NCBI GenBank assembly: GCA_027603065.1
Contig: JADGJP010000016.1
Coordinates: 5,916 to 69,915 of the forward strand
Origin: Geranomyces variabilis
Lineage: Eukaryota > Chytridiomycota > Chytridiomycetes > Spizellomycetales > Powellomycetaceae
Reading direction: 5' to 3'
Length of the DNA stretch: 64,000 bases
The notes under the pieces are model-generated. The model saw only the letters and a program-made list of their open reading frames with translations, did not search any database and was not told where the DNA came from. How positions within the stretch are numbered: position 1 is the stretch's first letter; each line of letters opens with the position of its first letter. The position numbers and the translations under genes are program-made. Below are positions 42,949-54,870 of the stretch, piece after piece.

Positions 42949-43497
42949 GATAGACGGTTCATAGTTTTTGATAGTTTTTTGGGGCATCGCCCTGATGGGC
43001 ATGCACGCACTTTGTACATACAACGCACAATTTTAACTTAAACACATCCAACACATACTGCGATCCGAAGAGCGCTCGAAACTACTCGAAAAGCTAATCA
43101 AATAACGCTCTGAAGCTTAGGCGAGCTGCGGAAACATGAATCAGCAGGGGTCGCCTGATAGGGATACGCGATGATGTCTATATACAGACACTCTCGTCGG
43201 CCCCTTCCTAATCGCACAAAGCGCCACGTGGTTGTGCGCCTTACAGGCAGGCGGGAAACCTCGGGCTACAGGCCTACGCCTGGCCGGACGTAATAGTCTC
43301 GGTTTCGTCCTGCGACCCTCTGGAGGCGTTATGGCGACTTCCGGTGCGCAAGGACGAAAGTGGTCGCCAGGGGTCACGGAATACGCCGGAAGGGACGTTG
43401 TGTCGGACACACAAAACTCCGCAAGTTGAGGAAACCTTAGCGGTGGCAGGTTCTACACCCGCCGAACTGTTTTTGCCTGAATCTTTGGACCCAGATA
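42949..43497. other. Convergent spacer
   Basis: 3' flanks of the ankyrin-DIL and peptidyl-tRNA hydrolase genes. Contains a short CAGG/CCTG-rich palindromic area near 43240-43285. No supported gene. Confidence 0.45.
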
Positions 43498-44240
43498 TCA
43501 GCTTTCGGCAATCAGACGCATTAATGCCTCGTGTGCTGCCGGAAATCCGGTGCGCACGAGAACGGCGTGTTCAGCGTCGGAGAACCGCTGCAGAACGTAG
43601 TCTCCGACTGCAGCTGGGTCCTTCGAAACAGGACGGTCAATTCCGATTCTGACCCGGCGGAAAGCGTCGGATCTGAGTGCAGCAATCATAGATTTGAGAC
43701 CATTGTGCCCGCTGAAATAGAGCGTGGGACAGTCAGATTTTGGCCTTTATGTCTGTAACAAGAGGGCAGAAGAAATTACCTTGCACTTCCTTTTGCCTTG
43801 GTCGACACTGCTCCGAGTTTTCTCTCGAGGTCATCGTGAAAGACAATGATGTTTTCGGGCCTGATGCCAAGTTCCCTAGCTGAACGAATTTTAGTATTTA
43901 GTCCAGTCACTCTCGGGTGACACCATCCTCAAGGCTTCGGCATATGCAACCTACCAGCTCGAGCAACAGGTCCTCCGCTAAGGTTCATAAACGTTCGCGG
44001 TTTCAAAAACACCACATGTTGCGTCCAACCGACCGGCATGCCGTGGACGTCGGACTCGTCGAGGACCGTCTCTGCCACGTGCCCGCCAATTGATTTAGAG
44101 AGCCGCCAAGTTGGTGCACTCCCGAGAAGAGCGGCGGCAGTGTAGTCAAGCGACATCATGCCAACGTTATGCCGAGTGTGCGGGTGGGAGTAGTTGCCCA
44201 GTCCGACAATTAGCAGGCGGGAGAGATCTCTGATCGGCAT
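43498..44240 (-). CDS. PTH1: Peptidyl-tRNA hydrolase (bacterial-type Pth1)
   Basis: Three exons (43955-44240, 43780-43879, 43498-43711) give 199 aa. The enzyme releases peptides from drop-off peptidyl-tRNA, probably in mitochondria. Signatures: LLIVGLGN at the start, HTRHNVGMM (catalytic His), [12 protein letters not shown], then [13 protein letters not shown] and [19 protein letters not shown]. The chosen start is [10 protein letters not shown], next to the conserved strand; the frame is open further upstream, so a mitochondrial presequence is possible but no strong ATG for it was chosen. Confidence 0.94.
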
Positions 44241-44618
44241 TTGTTTAAAAAAGTTGGCGAAGGGAGGGAGCGGGTTAACGAGCAAGCGATCGGGAGTAAG
44301 TCGATTTCGAGGGAAGACTACTAGCAGAAGTGGAAACTGTAGCAGCGGCGAGAGTTGGCGGGGTTCTTTTGTAGTGCGACGAATGCAGCGAACCGACGCT
44401 GCTCCACCGGCAACTTGGCGTGCACCGATAGCGAGCTTCTCCACAGCCTTTATGCAAATCGCTGGCACCCTGGCTTGCCGCGGTCCTGTCACAACGCCGA
44501 CTCTTTGGTCCGTGGGGCGGCACGGAAGAGCAGTGCCTTGCTCGGGGAAACAAGAAAGGAGAAGATATGACATGTTTCCGGTCATGGCGTGCGTGAAGCG
44601 GTCAATCTTCTCGCCGTC
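44241..44618. promoter_or_regulatory. Divergent promoter, PTH1 and PFKFB
   Basis: 378 bases between start codons. No TATA box stands out. A minus-strand reading frame stays open across it in phase with PTH1, which may reflect a targeting leader. Confidence 0.4.
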
Positions 44619-46896
44619 ATGAGCGAAGGCCACGGCATCCCGGCATCGATACTAGAGGCCATTACCCAGGACGGCACCTCCTCACCAACGAATCCGCCCC
44701 CGCCATCTGCTCCGCATGCTCACCGTCACCACCACCGGCATGATACCAGCGACCGCAAACAGCGGCCAATGCCGGCGGCGTCAGCGCGGCGCGAGTCAGT
44801 GACCCGCCTGCCAAAAGACATCTTGGAGCAAAAGAACGAGCTTGGACCCAAGCTCGTCATCTTTATGGTCGGTTTGCCCGCCCGTGGCAAGTCCTATGTC
44901 TGTAAAAAGCTTGTGCGATACTTGTCGTGGAGTGGCTTCAATACCCGTGTGTTCAATGTCGGGAATAGGCGGCGGGTGATGGCAACGTCCAACTCACCTC
45001 CGCCGCCGCCGCCGTTGCAGTTGCCCGCGGCTCCGGCTTCAAGGCAGTTGCTGCTGAGTCAAGAAACCTCGTCAGTGTCGTCCGTCGGGTCATCCTCCCC
45101 ACCGTCCTCCGTTGCGGGAGAGAGTGACTCCGCCAGCACATTCGGCTCCCGCCTCGCTGTTCCGCGACCCTCGAAAGCTCGATCCGTGGCGTCCATGCTC
45201 TTGTCCAAAATCAGTGGCGCATATAATGGCCCTGTGCCTGAGCCTTGCCCGTCTCCGATCGTGAATGTACCCGCCGGCGTCACGACACATGATGCCAAAT
45301 TTTTCGATCCATCGAATGCTGAGGGCAATCAAGTCCGTGAGAAGCTCGCGCTTGAGACTCTTGATGAGATTATCGAGTGGTTGCGTACAGGCGGTGGTAA
45401 AGTCGCGATACATGATGCCACAAACTCGACAATCAAGCGGCGACGCGCGCTGTTGGACAGGTTGCGTCAGGAAAAGGGCATCAAAGCCATGTTCATTGAG
45501 AGCATATGCACAGACAAGCGCGTTCTCGACACAAACATTCAGATGAAGCTGCAGGGACCGGATTATAAGAACATGCCGCCAGAGTTGGCCATGCGCGACT
45601 TCTTAGCGCGGACCGCCAATTACGAAAAAGCATACGAGACTATCTCTCAGGAAGAAGAGGAACAGGATGACCTAGGGTAAAGCGAGCTCTGAGCCGGCAG
45701 TCATGAAATCTTTACAGAGCGACGACTCATTAAAGTGCTTGACTGTTTTAGCTTCATCAAGCTAATCAACGTTGGCAAGAAGATTATTGCGCACAATGTG
45801 CACGGCTACCTCGAGTCACAATGCGTGTTTTATTTGATGCAGATGCACATCAAGCCGCGCACAATTTGGCTTACGCGCCACGGCGAGTCCGGTACGTGGC
45901 CGTTGCCTTCAGAAGCATGATTCTTGCGCCTGGTCTTATCGATGTGGTCTCCATTTCCAGAGTACAACGCGTCTGGCAAGATCGGTGGCGACCCTCCGCT
46001 TACTCCTCTTGGCCGGCGCTACGCTGCGGCGCTCGCAAAATTCATCCGCCAATCGCATCCACCAGCGGTTTCATCACGGTCCGCCACTCAATCCAACACT
46101 TCACTGCAGTCATCGCAACCCACAACCTTGCAATCCCCAACCTCGGTGACATCGCTCTCGGTGCCGCCCTTGCCGCCGACGCCTACATCTCTCATGCCTA
46201 AATCTCCGTCCATCCTGACCGACGACAACTTTGGTGTTGCCGACCCACGATCCCCGCTGGCGATTTGGACATCAACGTTGCAGCGTACATACCAGACCGT
46301 CGAGCAGCTCGACGAATCTGGTGAATATGACGTCAAGAGGATCAAGTTTCTTAACGAAATTTACGCTGGAATCTGTGAGGACATGACATACGCCGAGATT
46401 GAGGCGGCGCACCCAGACGAGTATGCTGCGCGGCAGCGGGCAAAGCTGGTGTATCGGTACCCGGGCCCAGGCGGAGAGAGCTATGTAGACGTGATTGAGC
46501 GGTTGCGACCGATCATTATCGAGTTGGAGAGGATGCAAACGAATGTGCTTATTGTCACGCATCAAGTGGTAAGTCAGGCGGTGAAAAATTCTATTACAGA
46601 CGGGTCGCGTTGGCAAGAAGACTGATTCGTCATACTTTGCTAGGTTCTGCGAACATTGCTGAGCTACTTCATTGGTGTGCCGCTAGATGACATGCCCACT
46701 CTGTCAGTCCCATTGCACACGTTGTACTGCCTGAAGCCGAAGCCTTACGGCGCGGATCTCGTTAAATGTAAGTCTCGGTTCCCAAATTCTTAAGACAAAA
46801 CCCCGTCCATCGCCTGGCTAATGATTAAATGCTTTCCACATAGATCGATTCAATCCGGATACGGACGAGTTTGACGAGATTGGGGATACTCTGTAG
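44619..46896 (+). CDS. 6-phosphofructo-2-kinase / fructose-2,6-bisphosphatase
   Basis: Five exons (44619-45676, 45752-45891, 45961-46568, 46644-46767, 46844-46896) give 660 aa. It makes and degrades fructose-2,6-bisphosphate, the glycolytic regulator. The kinase half has a Walker A loop GLPARGKS at residues 85-92, then FNVGNRRR; it includes AIHDATNSTIKRRR and FIESICTDK. The phosphatase half has LTRHGES (phospho-acceptor His, about residue 395) and WTSTLQRTYQT, then VTHQV. Compared with animal enzymes (450-530 aa) there are two Ser/Pro-rich insertions: about residues 121-200 directly after NVGNRRR in the kinase domain, and about residues 425-470 in the phosphatase domain. The end DTDEFDEIGDTL is short. 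Confidence 0.93.
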
Positions 46897-47169
46897 GACT
46901 AGGTTCCTCATATGGAAACCTAAGCTGTATGCTGTAACTTGTTGGCTCACCAAAAATTGATATGAATATAGGCGCTGGCCGCGCATTGAGTTTGTTATAC
47001 ACAAAGCGTTGCCGACGCCGACGCCTCGTTTGAAAGTCGCTTGTAGGCCGGATCTATTGTATGACTCGCGCATCGAATCACCGCGTCCGCGTGTTTTCTC
47101 CGCCATAAAGACATTGCTCTTTCCCTCACCATTAAAACTATTAGAACCCCATTCAACTACACACTCTGT

Positions 47170-47889
47170 ATGCCCAAAGCTCAAGTACGCAAGCCGTCAG
47201 CGGCTGCAAAGCCAGCAAAGCCACCGCGCAAGACCCTTCAGGCTTCGACCGCGGTGAAGAAAAAACCCCCTGCTCCCAAGTTCCCTTACCACCTTCCCTA
47301 CGCCACCCTCGACCTCCGCAAAATGCCCAACCTTTACCGCATCGGGCGTGGCGAAGAAGGCGTTCTCAGTGTCCAGCCGTATAAGGCCGAGCTGCTCCCA
47401 CATTGGCGTTTTCGCACCGCTGCCATTGCCGAAGAGTCCTCGCAAGCGTTACTCGCAAAGTTCAACGCTTACCTTGACGACGACGATTTTGTTGGCGCGG
47501 ACATGGCTCGAAAGTTTGTTCAGATGGGCGTGACGCGGGCGCGGCGGTATGCAAACCACAAGGGTGGCAAGAAGTATCAGGTTTCTGCGGACGGTGCGGA
47601 AAAGGTTGAGCTGCCGCGAGCAGAGGTGGAGGATGCCGAGAAGGCGGAGGCGGCGAAGGTTTTTGGCGCTGTCTTAGAGGTCATAAGGGCAAATGAAAAA
47701 TACAAGCAGCTGGAGGAACGTCATCGGGAGCTGTACGATGCTTTGGAAATTCCAAAAATGGAGGGCGACGAGGTGGATGTGAAGGCTACTCAGATCGCAA
47801 ACGGCCCTAAAAAGGTGTCCCTTGCACAGGCGAGGAAGCGAGCAGCGGCACCGAAATTGGATCCGTCCAGTAGCGACGCCAGCGAATAA
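47170..47889 (+). CDS. DUF4385 family protein
   Basis: An intronless gene of 239 aa. The DUF4385 core is plain: LYRIGRGEEGVLSVQPYKAE, then LLPHWRFRT and DDFVGADMARKFVQMG, then TRARRYANHKGGKKY. The family is found in eukaryotes, bacteria and large DNA phages and its biochemical role is not known. The N-terminal 35 residues are Lys/Ala/Pro-rich, and the C-terminal 60 residues a charged helix with a Lys/Arg/Ser tail. It follows the PFKFB gene by 273 bases on the same strand. Confidence 0.88.
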   Translation: MPKAQVRKPSAAAKPAKPPRKTLQASTAVKKKPPAPKFPYHLPYATLDLRKMPNLYRIGRGEEGVLSVQPYKAELLPHWRFRTAAIAEESSQALLAKFNAYLDDDDFVGADMARKFVQMGVTRARRYANHKGGKKYQVSADGAEKVELPRAEVEDAEKAEAAKVFGAVLEVIRANEKYKQLEERHRELYDALEIPKMEGDEVDVKATQIANGPKKVSLAQARKRAAAPKLDPSSSDASE

Positions 47890-48451
47890 ATGATTAGAAG
47901 AATTTGCGAAAGCGCCTTGTTTTTGGCATGCAACAGTTTCGTTTTTTGAAGCAGAGCTGCAAAGCTATCCGACACCACAATGATGGCATGTAAAGGTCAC
48001 ACATTCCTGACACAACAAAAACTAGCGGCTATTACGAGGGCGAGCCGTGCTATCAACGGGCGCTCTGCTTTGTCCCTGCTGGCCGTACGCCTTGCGTTCG
48101 CAGTCCACTGTACCAGGCATCAGCAAACGTTGCATTTGCGACCTGTCGGTCACAGTCATTCCGTGCTTACCTAGCTGTCGCACCATTTTCATTGAGCGGC
48201 TCCCCTTGTCAGTCGAAGCGTCGGTAATTAGCGCTCTGGCGTAGAGCTATCGAAAAATTTACTGAGTATACCAGGTTTGCATGCGGTGGCAGTCTCATCG
48301 TTCCGGGATTTACCTTCATAAAGACGTCCAATCCAAGTTCACGCTCAATGTAAATGCGTGCAAACTCGATTCGTGTAAATATCGAATCGTTTGGACTTGG
48401 AGTGGGGGGCTGTCACAATAGGTGAGCATTTCGACAGGATACGCGACGCCA
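47890..48451. other. Convergent spacer
   Basis: No gene, repeat or RNA was recognised. It contains the 3' flanks of the DUF4385 and NEK-type kinase genes. Confidence 0.45.
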
Positions 48452-49910
48452 TCATGTACCCACATGTCCCGCTCTCACCACATTTGGGCTAGCCGCTGCC
48501 GCTCTCATCTTTGTCGCGGGAGGAGTCGCTGCCGATGCCGCCGCGGAAACCGGGCGTGCTTGGACTGAGGGCTGATTTGATGCGCTACTCTCCTCACTCC
48601 GCATCAACACCGCTGGGATGTCCTTCCGCCCGTACACTCCTTTCATCCCACAAACCATCTGAAGAAACTGTTTTTGGATAACGGGAAGCGCCAGCAGTTC
48701 CTTCAGCGAGCAGCGCACATTAACTTGGGTCTGCAGCATTAGGGAGATGATGACGCGCAGGTCGGCCGAGTAGCGAGATGAAATTGGCTGTGATTGACCT
48801 TCTACTATCAAAGTCATTCTGTAGGAAAGCGACATAAGTAAGTCCCCCCCAAAATTAGCAAGCTCAGCCGAAAGATCAGAAACTCCGTACAGTTCCTTCA
48901 GGCTCGGTGCTTCAAAAGCATGACGCAGAGTGGCCAGCTCGTACTGTGGAGGACAGTGATCAATGGCCTGCTTTACAAGGTTCCTGAGCATGGATATCAT
49001 ACCATGACGCATCTGGAGTAAGAAGAACTCAGCACTTGTGCATCACAGAAACACACGATCAGTCATACATACCCCAGTGCCCAAATGTCACTTTTCCAAC
49101 TGTACGTTTTGCCGTCGCAAATTTCTGGCGAAAGATAGAATGGTGTCCCAATTGCGGTAATTGCCTTGTCAAACGTCGACGCCAGCGCCCGGGCAATGCC
49201 AAAGTCTCCCAGCTGAAGCCTTTTATCTCGACTGATGAAAATGTTCTGCACGGGCAAGGTGAGTCAGGGTGATGCGTTTTGAATATCTGGTCAAAAGCTT
49301 AGACTCCTCACCTTGGCTTTTATGTCCCGATGCAAAACCTTGTGCCTGTGAAGGTGGGCCACTGCCAGCAGTAGTTGCACGGTCCTGCAGAATATGTTAG
49401 CTGTTGGCAGCGCCAGTTTGGAGCAACTCGTCCCTCTCACCACCGCCATATTTGCTGTTCTGGCAGCGGCTCGTTTTTTCGCGACTTCAGGTAAGCGTCT
49501 AGATCTCCACCCTCTGAGAGAACAATACGGTAAAGGGCCTTAGCATTCGCCGTTTGATTTGCAACTGCATACTTCTGCGATGCAGACCTCCATGTTCAAG
49601 GACTATGTGCAGACTCCCCGCCTCGACAAAAGCGTCCACGAAGCCGACAACATTTGGATGCGGGGGGAGCTTCTTCAGAATTTTGGCTGAGATAATATTG
49701 AGAATCTATGTTCACTTGCTTCGAAGGCCAACCGTTGTACGCACCTTCTCGGAGCGCGGAGCGTTGTTCGTCCTTTGACAGGTTGTCAAGCGGCACTTCC
49801 TTAATGCAAAAGCGCACGGAAGCGTCGCCTCCGGGCACGCGGGCGTGCGCCAGGCGTACACAGCCAGACGATCCAACGCCAATTGTGCGAATGATTTTGT
49901 AGTGGTCCAT
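48452..49910 (-). CDS. NEK-type serine/threonine protein kinase
   Basis: Eight exons (49745-49910, 49588-49686, 49441-49513, 49312-49384, 49073-49245, 49003-49012, 48891-48943, 48452-48818) give 337 aa. Start [20 protein letters not shown] with the glycine loop; the ATP lysine is in CIKEVPL, the HRD loop reads HRDIKAKNIF and the metal motif DFGIAR. Then [29 protein letters not shown] and [15 protein letters not shown] follow the NimA/NEK pattern. Exon 6 is only 10 bases but is needed to give ALGCVMYEL. The C-terminal 60 residues are Ala/Ser-rich. NEK kinases act in mitosis and at cilia; the IFT38 gene is next door, but the link is only inferred. Confidence 0.9.
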
Positions 49911-50084
49911 GGCGGTTGTAAACGGTCGAAGCAAAGATGCGACTGAGTGATTTGGCTCAAAAAGGTGACTCATACCTGTGGAGAGCGCTTTCGACTGAAC
50001 CGCCTACTCTGCCCATATCATATGAATACCCGCTAGGTTTACCGGATAGTTCGGGGTGCCGGCGTGACTAAATTACAATTCATC

Positions 50085-51935
50085 TCAAAAATCATTATCT
50101 TCCCCGCTATCATCACCCTCCTCGTCATCAAAACGCATCCCGTCATCTCCCCGTCCGTCCAGATCGCCGTGATCAATCATGAGATCGTCGTCGTCCTCGT
50201 CAAGTTCTCCATCATCGTCGTCGGACAAATCGTCCTCCCCCTCATCATCATCCATCATCTCATCATCCCGATCTACATCAGACCCACCCGTCAGAGAGCC
50301 TGAGCCCCCATCGTCTCGAATGTCGTCATCGTCAGGGAAGTCTAATGTGGGTTTGAGGGCTGATGCCATGAGGCCAGAATGCGCAGGGCGATCGGATAAA
50401 GAATCCGACTATTAGCAGTAAGGGAAGAAGGTTCAGCGTCAGCAAAGCTCTTCCACGCTGGGCAGCAAAAACAGCCTGTGAGGCCTGTACCTCAGGGTGG
50501 TCAGAATCAGACCCCGTTCCGGTTCCACTTAGTGTGCGGTAAGATCGTCCTCGCTGTCCAGCGCCTGCGAACCCACGCGAGCGGGGCGGTCAGCTTCTCC
50601 AAATATCCACTTGATGCGACTTAGTTTACCCTCGTACCTTTGGGCCTGGCCAGTGACCCACTCCCGCTCTTCGCGCCCACTAGCTCGTCAAACCCGCCTT
50701 CAAGGTCCTTATCACCCCTCAAGAGCCTCATTTCCTCCTCCTGCAGCCTGCTCTGCATCTTCTTTAAACTCTCTTCCGTTTCCTCAAATTTGTCTTGCTC
50801 CACTCGGTTGTACTCGTCCAGCTGCTGCTCCAGATAACTCAAGTTTCGGAAGCGCTCCATGTAGCTTTCGTACAAAACAGCCAGATCCTTCTCAATGCGT
50901 TCATACTCGTCCATATAAGCGGGACGCACGCCTTGAAGCGACTGCAACCGCTTTTGCGCGCGGTCTAGCTCTACACGCTTCTTTTCAATCTTTGATACGA
51001 GATTAGATTCGTCGGCAGCAAGATTGGCCAGCGCGGCTGTCGTCGACTGGTTTTGCGTGGCGAGCGCGGCGATGGCCGCGTTGACAGATGTTTCCATCTG
51101 GCGCAGCTCGAATGGTCGGGATATAATCGCCGAGCGCACGTCGCGAAAAGAAAGTTCGTGGCCGAGTGAATCGTAGAGCTTTGCGCCACGCTCTGTGATT
51201 TCGGTGGCGAGCAGTCGACAGGTCTTGAGCTGCGGAAGTTTGGAGGAGATGTCGAGTGGGAGGATTTTTTCGTTCTCCTGCAAGCGTTGCAGACGCCGCA
51301 ATGTGAGAAAACAAAAAAAAAAATGAGAAGATTTTGTCCTGAACCGCTCGCCTTTTACCTCCGATTCTGCTTTGGTCGCAACAGCTTCATGCAAAAGGTT
51401 GACAATCTTGGCAAGCTCTCGGACACAGCTGCCGTCGGCCATGTATAGCCTCCGTGTGTTAAGCTTGATATGTGCTTTTGGCGCCTATCGGTGCAGTGCA
51501 TGGTCAATAGGAGTTCGGCGGAAAGCTTGCTCCAACGCTGACTGCATACCATGAATAACGCAACCGACTTGACAAAAATGATGCGATCTTGCTCCGAGTC
51601 AATATCTTCTGGTATCTCGGCTGTCGGATCATAGCTGCACACCATCCGTCCGCCCGTTAACCTTAACCGAGTTCTCACCGACGTATTTTTTGCAGCCCTC
51701 GATACCGCACCTTTTTACCAGCCAGAGAAGAATGTCGGTCAAGAGTGCGAAATTTGGCATTCGGAAAGCCTCCATCGAGACCAGTCGCGGATAACCAAGC
51801 GCTCGCATCTTCTCCGTGAAGGCTGGACAAGCCGCGCGCGAAAAGACTCACGTTAGCCATAACGCAGAGAAAACCCGCCACCACGAACGCGGCCACGCAA
51901 TGCTATACCGTACAGCGCATTTCCCGATAAGACAT
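50085..51935 (-). CDS. Intraflagellar transport protein IFT38 (CLUAP1 / qilin)
   Basis: Seven exons (51914-51935, 51711-51822, 51550-51634, 51359-51484, 50638-51277, 50491-50564, 50085-50408) give 460 aa. IFT38 is an IFT-B subunit needed to assemble cilia and flagella. The N-terminal calponin-like part reads [20 protein letters not shown], then [16 protein letters not shown] and [15 protein letters not shown]. The coiled coil includes [20 protein letters not shown], then [16 protein letters not shown] and [20 protein letters not shown], all close to animal CLUAP1. The acidic tail ends in EDNDF, like ESDNDF in the human protein. Presence implies a flagellated life stage. Confidence 0.95.
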
Positions 51936-52462
51936 TATGGCGTGGTTTAAAAGTGGTTGGCTAGTGGTGACTGTAGAAGTTGACAGAAAATTAGCTGGCA
52001 GGCTGTCCGAACTCCGACGAAAACGCGTCGCCGAGCCCTCCGCGTTCAACGCGTGCGTCTCGCGCTTCAGTGCGGCCCGTCGGCAGTCTGGCGTTGAATC
52101 ACCACGCCAGGGCTCAAAAAGAAAGGAGCAAGGCTCCTAGCAGCAGCAGCACCTGATGCGAGCGAGCAGTGCTGCCTTCTCGGGCCTCAGCACTTTGTTG
52201 TTGATTCGTCATATATGCGATGCACGATGACTCATCCCGACAGCTCGTCATGTATACAACTGGCATGCCTCTCACTCTAGGGCCCTTCCTCCTCGCATCC
52301 CCTCTTCACAAAGGCATATGCCAATCTATTGAAAGTGTCTATTGTCTTTCTTCCAAAATTTCTACCTACACGCACTCTTTTATTCGGCGGGCACGATGCT
52401 GCAAGCGAACAACTGTCAGGATAAAACCACAACTACGCCAACGCTTGCCACTCTATATCAAC
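51936..52462. other. Spacer between IFT38 and POLE2
   Basis: Promoter of IFT38 and 3' flank of POLE2. An open plus-strand stretch at 51937-52140 (67 codons) has no motif and overlaps the IFT38 promoter; not called. A short AGC-triplet run lies at 52139-52150. Confidence 0.45.
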
Positions 52463-54673
52463 TCACCTAGATTCGCACGTCCGGGTTGCAGGCCAATAGA
52501 CCATGAATCCATACTCCTGGTTCGGAAACGAGCCCGGATTGACGGCCTTGCAGCCCTCATAATCGACTGCGTATGCATCGTATCGGTCGGCAAGTACCAG
52601 CTGTGTTGAGCCGCACAAAGGTGGTTGAAAAACGTGAGCACAGGCAAAATCGATTTCGTTTGCCCGACTGCGTTCTTCGACGATTTACCAAGTGAGGTTG
52701 CGGGAATACTCGCATGGCGTGGTCATATGCCCAGTAGGTCGGGCGAACGGATATCGGTAACGGGGATAGATGGGCTTGGTCCAGGATAGTAGCAACAAGC
52801 TGAAGAGAAAGTGGTAAGGAATCAAAACAGTGGAAGTATTGCGCGTTGCTTGCGCTGCATCCTTACATGCTGCTCGACGGGCACCTCTGGCAGATGTGCA
52901 ACAATTGCGTTCCGCCGCATCCGGTTCGCCAGGTCCTCGCGGAAAACAATAATTTCTTGCGTACAGTACTTTATTCTGTTGACGCCAACAGAGATCACTC
53001 GGGTGTCAGCCGCCTAGATTGTCCATTTGCCCTTGTACCGCGCGCGCAATGAGGCCTTACCGGCACGGATTACTCGCAAATACAGCGCGCGGGCACCTGT
53101 TACGTAACCGTTCGGTGAAAAATCGTGAAAGACCTGGCCGTGGTAGGATATTTGCGTTCCATGGATCGTTGGGACCGGGAACAAAGATGAAATGACTTGT
53201 TTGCGCGAGGTCGCGATAGTCGGAGAGGAGGTCCGCAAGGCCGTTCCAGCAATCTTTTAAGATCCGAACGCAGTTCAGCATGTTTTCTCGACTTTAAGCA
53301 TCACTATGGGTGGAAGTGCTGCCGGCGTACCTTTGTAAGCTGCGGCGCTGGCTCCGTCAAAGATGTAGGGCGTTGACACAAAACTCCCAATCAAGACAAA
53401 CGCTAACGGTCGGACGACGCCTTCGTCCGAAAACCCGGCGAACAGTTTCCGCAGCTTCATGATAACCTGATCGAGCGCCACCCAGGAAGGGACTGAATGA
53501 GCACACAAACCGCGCGCTGGATTCTCTCCCGCCTAAACTCACTCTCGGTTGATCCAGAAACACGTCCGACACAATCACAAACATCGCGTCGTCCATACTC
53601 CGCTCGACATGCTCAACAACTACCACATCGTCGCCCTTCAACCCGGCACCAAAAAAGTCCACATCGACACCACTCGCCGCCACGCTTTTCGCCCTCGGTT
53701 CCGGCAGCGGCATGCCAAGTGTGCGGACGCGGAACGTGCGCTCGTCGGTGTAAACGCCCTCAACGAGAACCAGGCAGTTGAGGGTGAAGAGACCGGTGCC
53801 TCGCGCAATGTTTTTTGTTGGGTCGGCGGGCAGCTCCAACTCTATCAGCGCGTCGGGATCCTCCAAGTGGTATTTTCCCTCCACTATCTGGGTAAGCATG
53901 CCGAAAAGGAGGTATGTGCCCGGTTTGTGTCCTTGGAGGTTTTTGATGGGCATGATCTAAGAGCGGGAACATGGAACATGGTGGGTTTCAGAACTCACAA
54001 TCGTGGCAAATCATGCTTGAGCACGACATGGTGGCTGGCTCAGTGTACCTCTAAATAATCATCCCGCCTGGCAAAACTCGAGCTTCGAAACGCCTCATTT
54101 CTCAGCATACGCTCGCGCACCAGCTCGAATCTATCGCGGTACGCCGCCGCCTTTTCACGTGCCGGCGCCAGCAGCTTTGGCGCCTCTGTACACCGTACAA
54201 ACATTCGCCCGTCGGACCGGTATCGCCATTTTGGCACGGCGAACGCGTCGACAACTTCAAGGTAGGCGGACAGCTCGTCAATGGTGCCGGCGGAGGACGT
54301 GTCTGGCGCAGCGGCCGCGGATTCAAGTGCATTGGTGAGAGATGCTTTTCGAAACATGGACTCGACAACGGCAGCAAGAGTCGGCTGGTCAACAAGCTGC
54401 TGGCCGCTGTCTGGACAGGTAAAGCAAGCGCATGAGCCAAGAACCAGCCAAGAGAGTCCGCAATTAAAAGCAAAACAACACTCGCTGCGGACCTTGCTGC
54501 TTGATATACGATACGGCAATGTAGTTTAGTGCATCTGCGAGCTCCTCGCGCGGTAAACTGGAGACAACGGATTCGAGGTATTTTATAGCCTCTGTCTTGA
54601 GTTTGAGGCTGTGCTTCTTTGTGAGGATCATGAAGATCTGCTTCTTAGTATCCGCTATGGAGGAGGACGCCAT
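52463..54673 (-). CDS. DPB2: DNA polymerase epsilon subunit B
   Basis: Eight exons (54493-54673, 54049-54410, 53543-53956, 53331-53466, 53061-53286, 52867-52975, 52689-52799, 52463-52600) give 558 aa, against 527 in human POLE2. The non-catalytic B subunit links Pol epsilon to CMG in replication. Signatures: [20 protein letters not shown] at the N-terminus, then [31 protein letters not shown] and [12 protein letters not shown] (phosphoesterase-fold block). After [12 protein letters not shown] and [19 protein letters not shown] the protein ends with [28 protein letters not shown] and [18 protein letters not shown]. Every splice preserves this order. Confidence 0.95.
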
Positions 54674-54870
54674 GGCTGCAAGGCGGGTATATGGGGAGGA
54701 GCACGTCTTGGCTGCAGTAGTACGGGATGGGGGTGGGCCTGCGCAGAGGAGAAAGACGGGGAACTAACAGTCCGAGCGAAGTGTCCGGATGCATCGGACA
54801 GTTCAATGTTGTCATCAGTCCCGCTGCGCGCAGCTTTCTGCTTGCTCTTCCCCATCCGCCTATACTCACC
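54674..54870. promoter_or_regulatory. Divergent promoter, DPB2 and ATE1
   Basis: 197 bases between divergent start codons; no TATA box seen. An in-frame upstream extension of ATE1 is open through it but lacks family support. Confidence 0.4.

Noticed and set aside
51937-52140. 67-codon plus-strand ORF in the IFT38 promoter
   Set aside because: No motif and no splice context, and it overlaps the region needed for IFT38 transcription.
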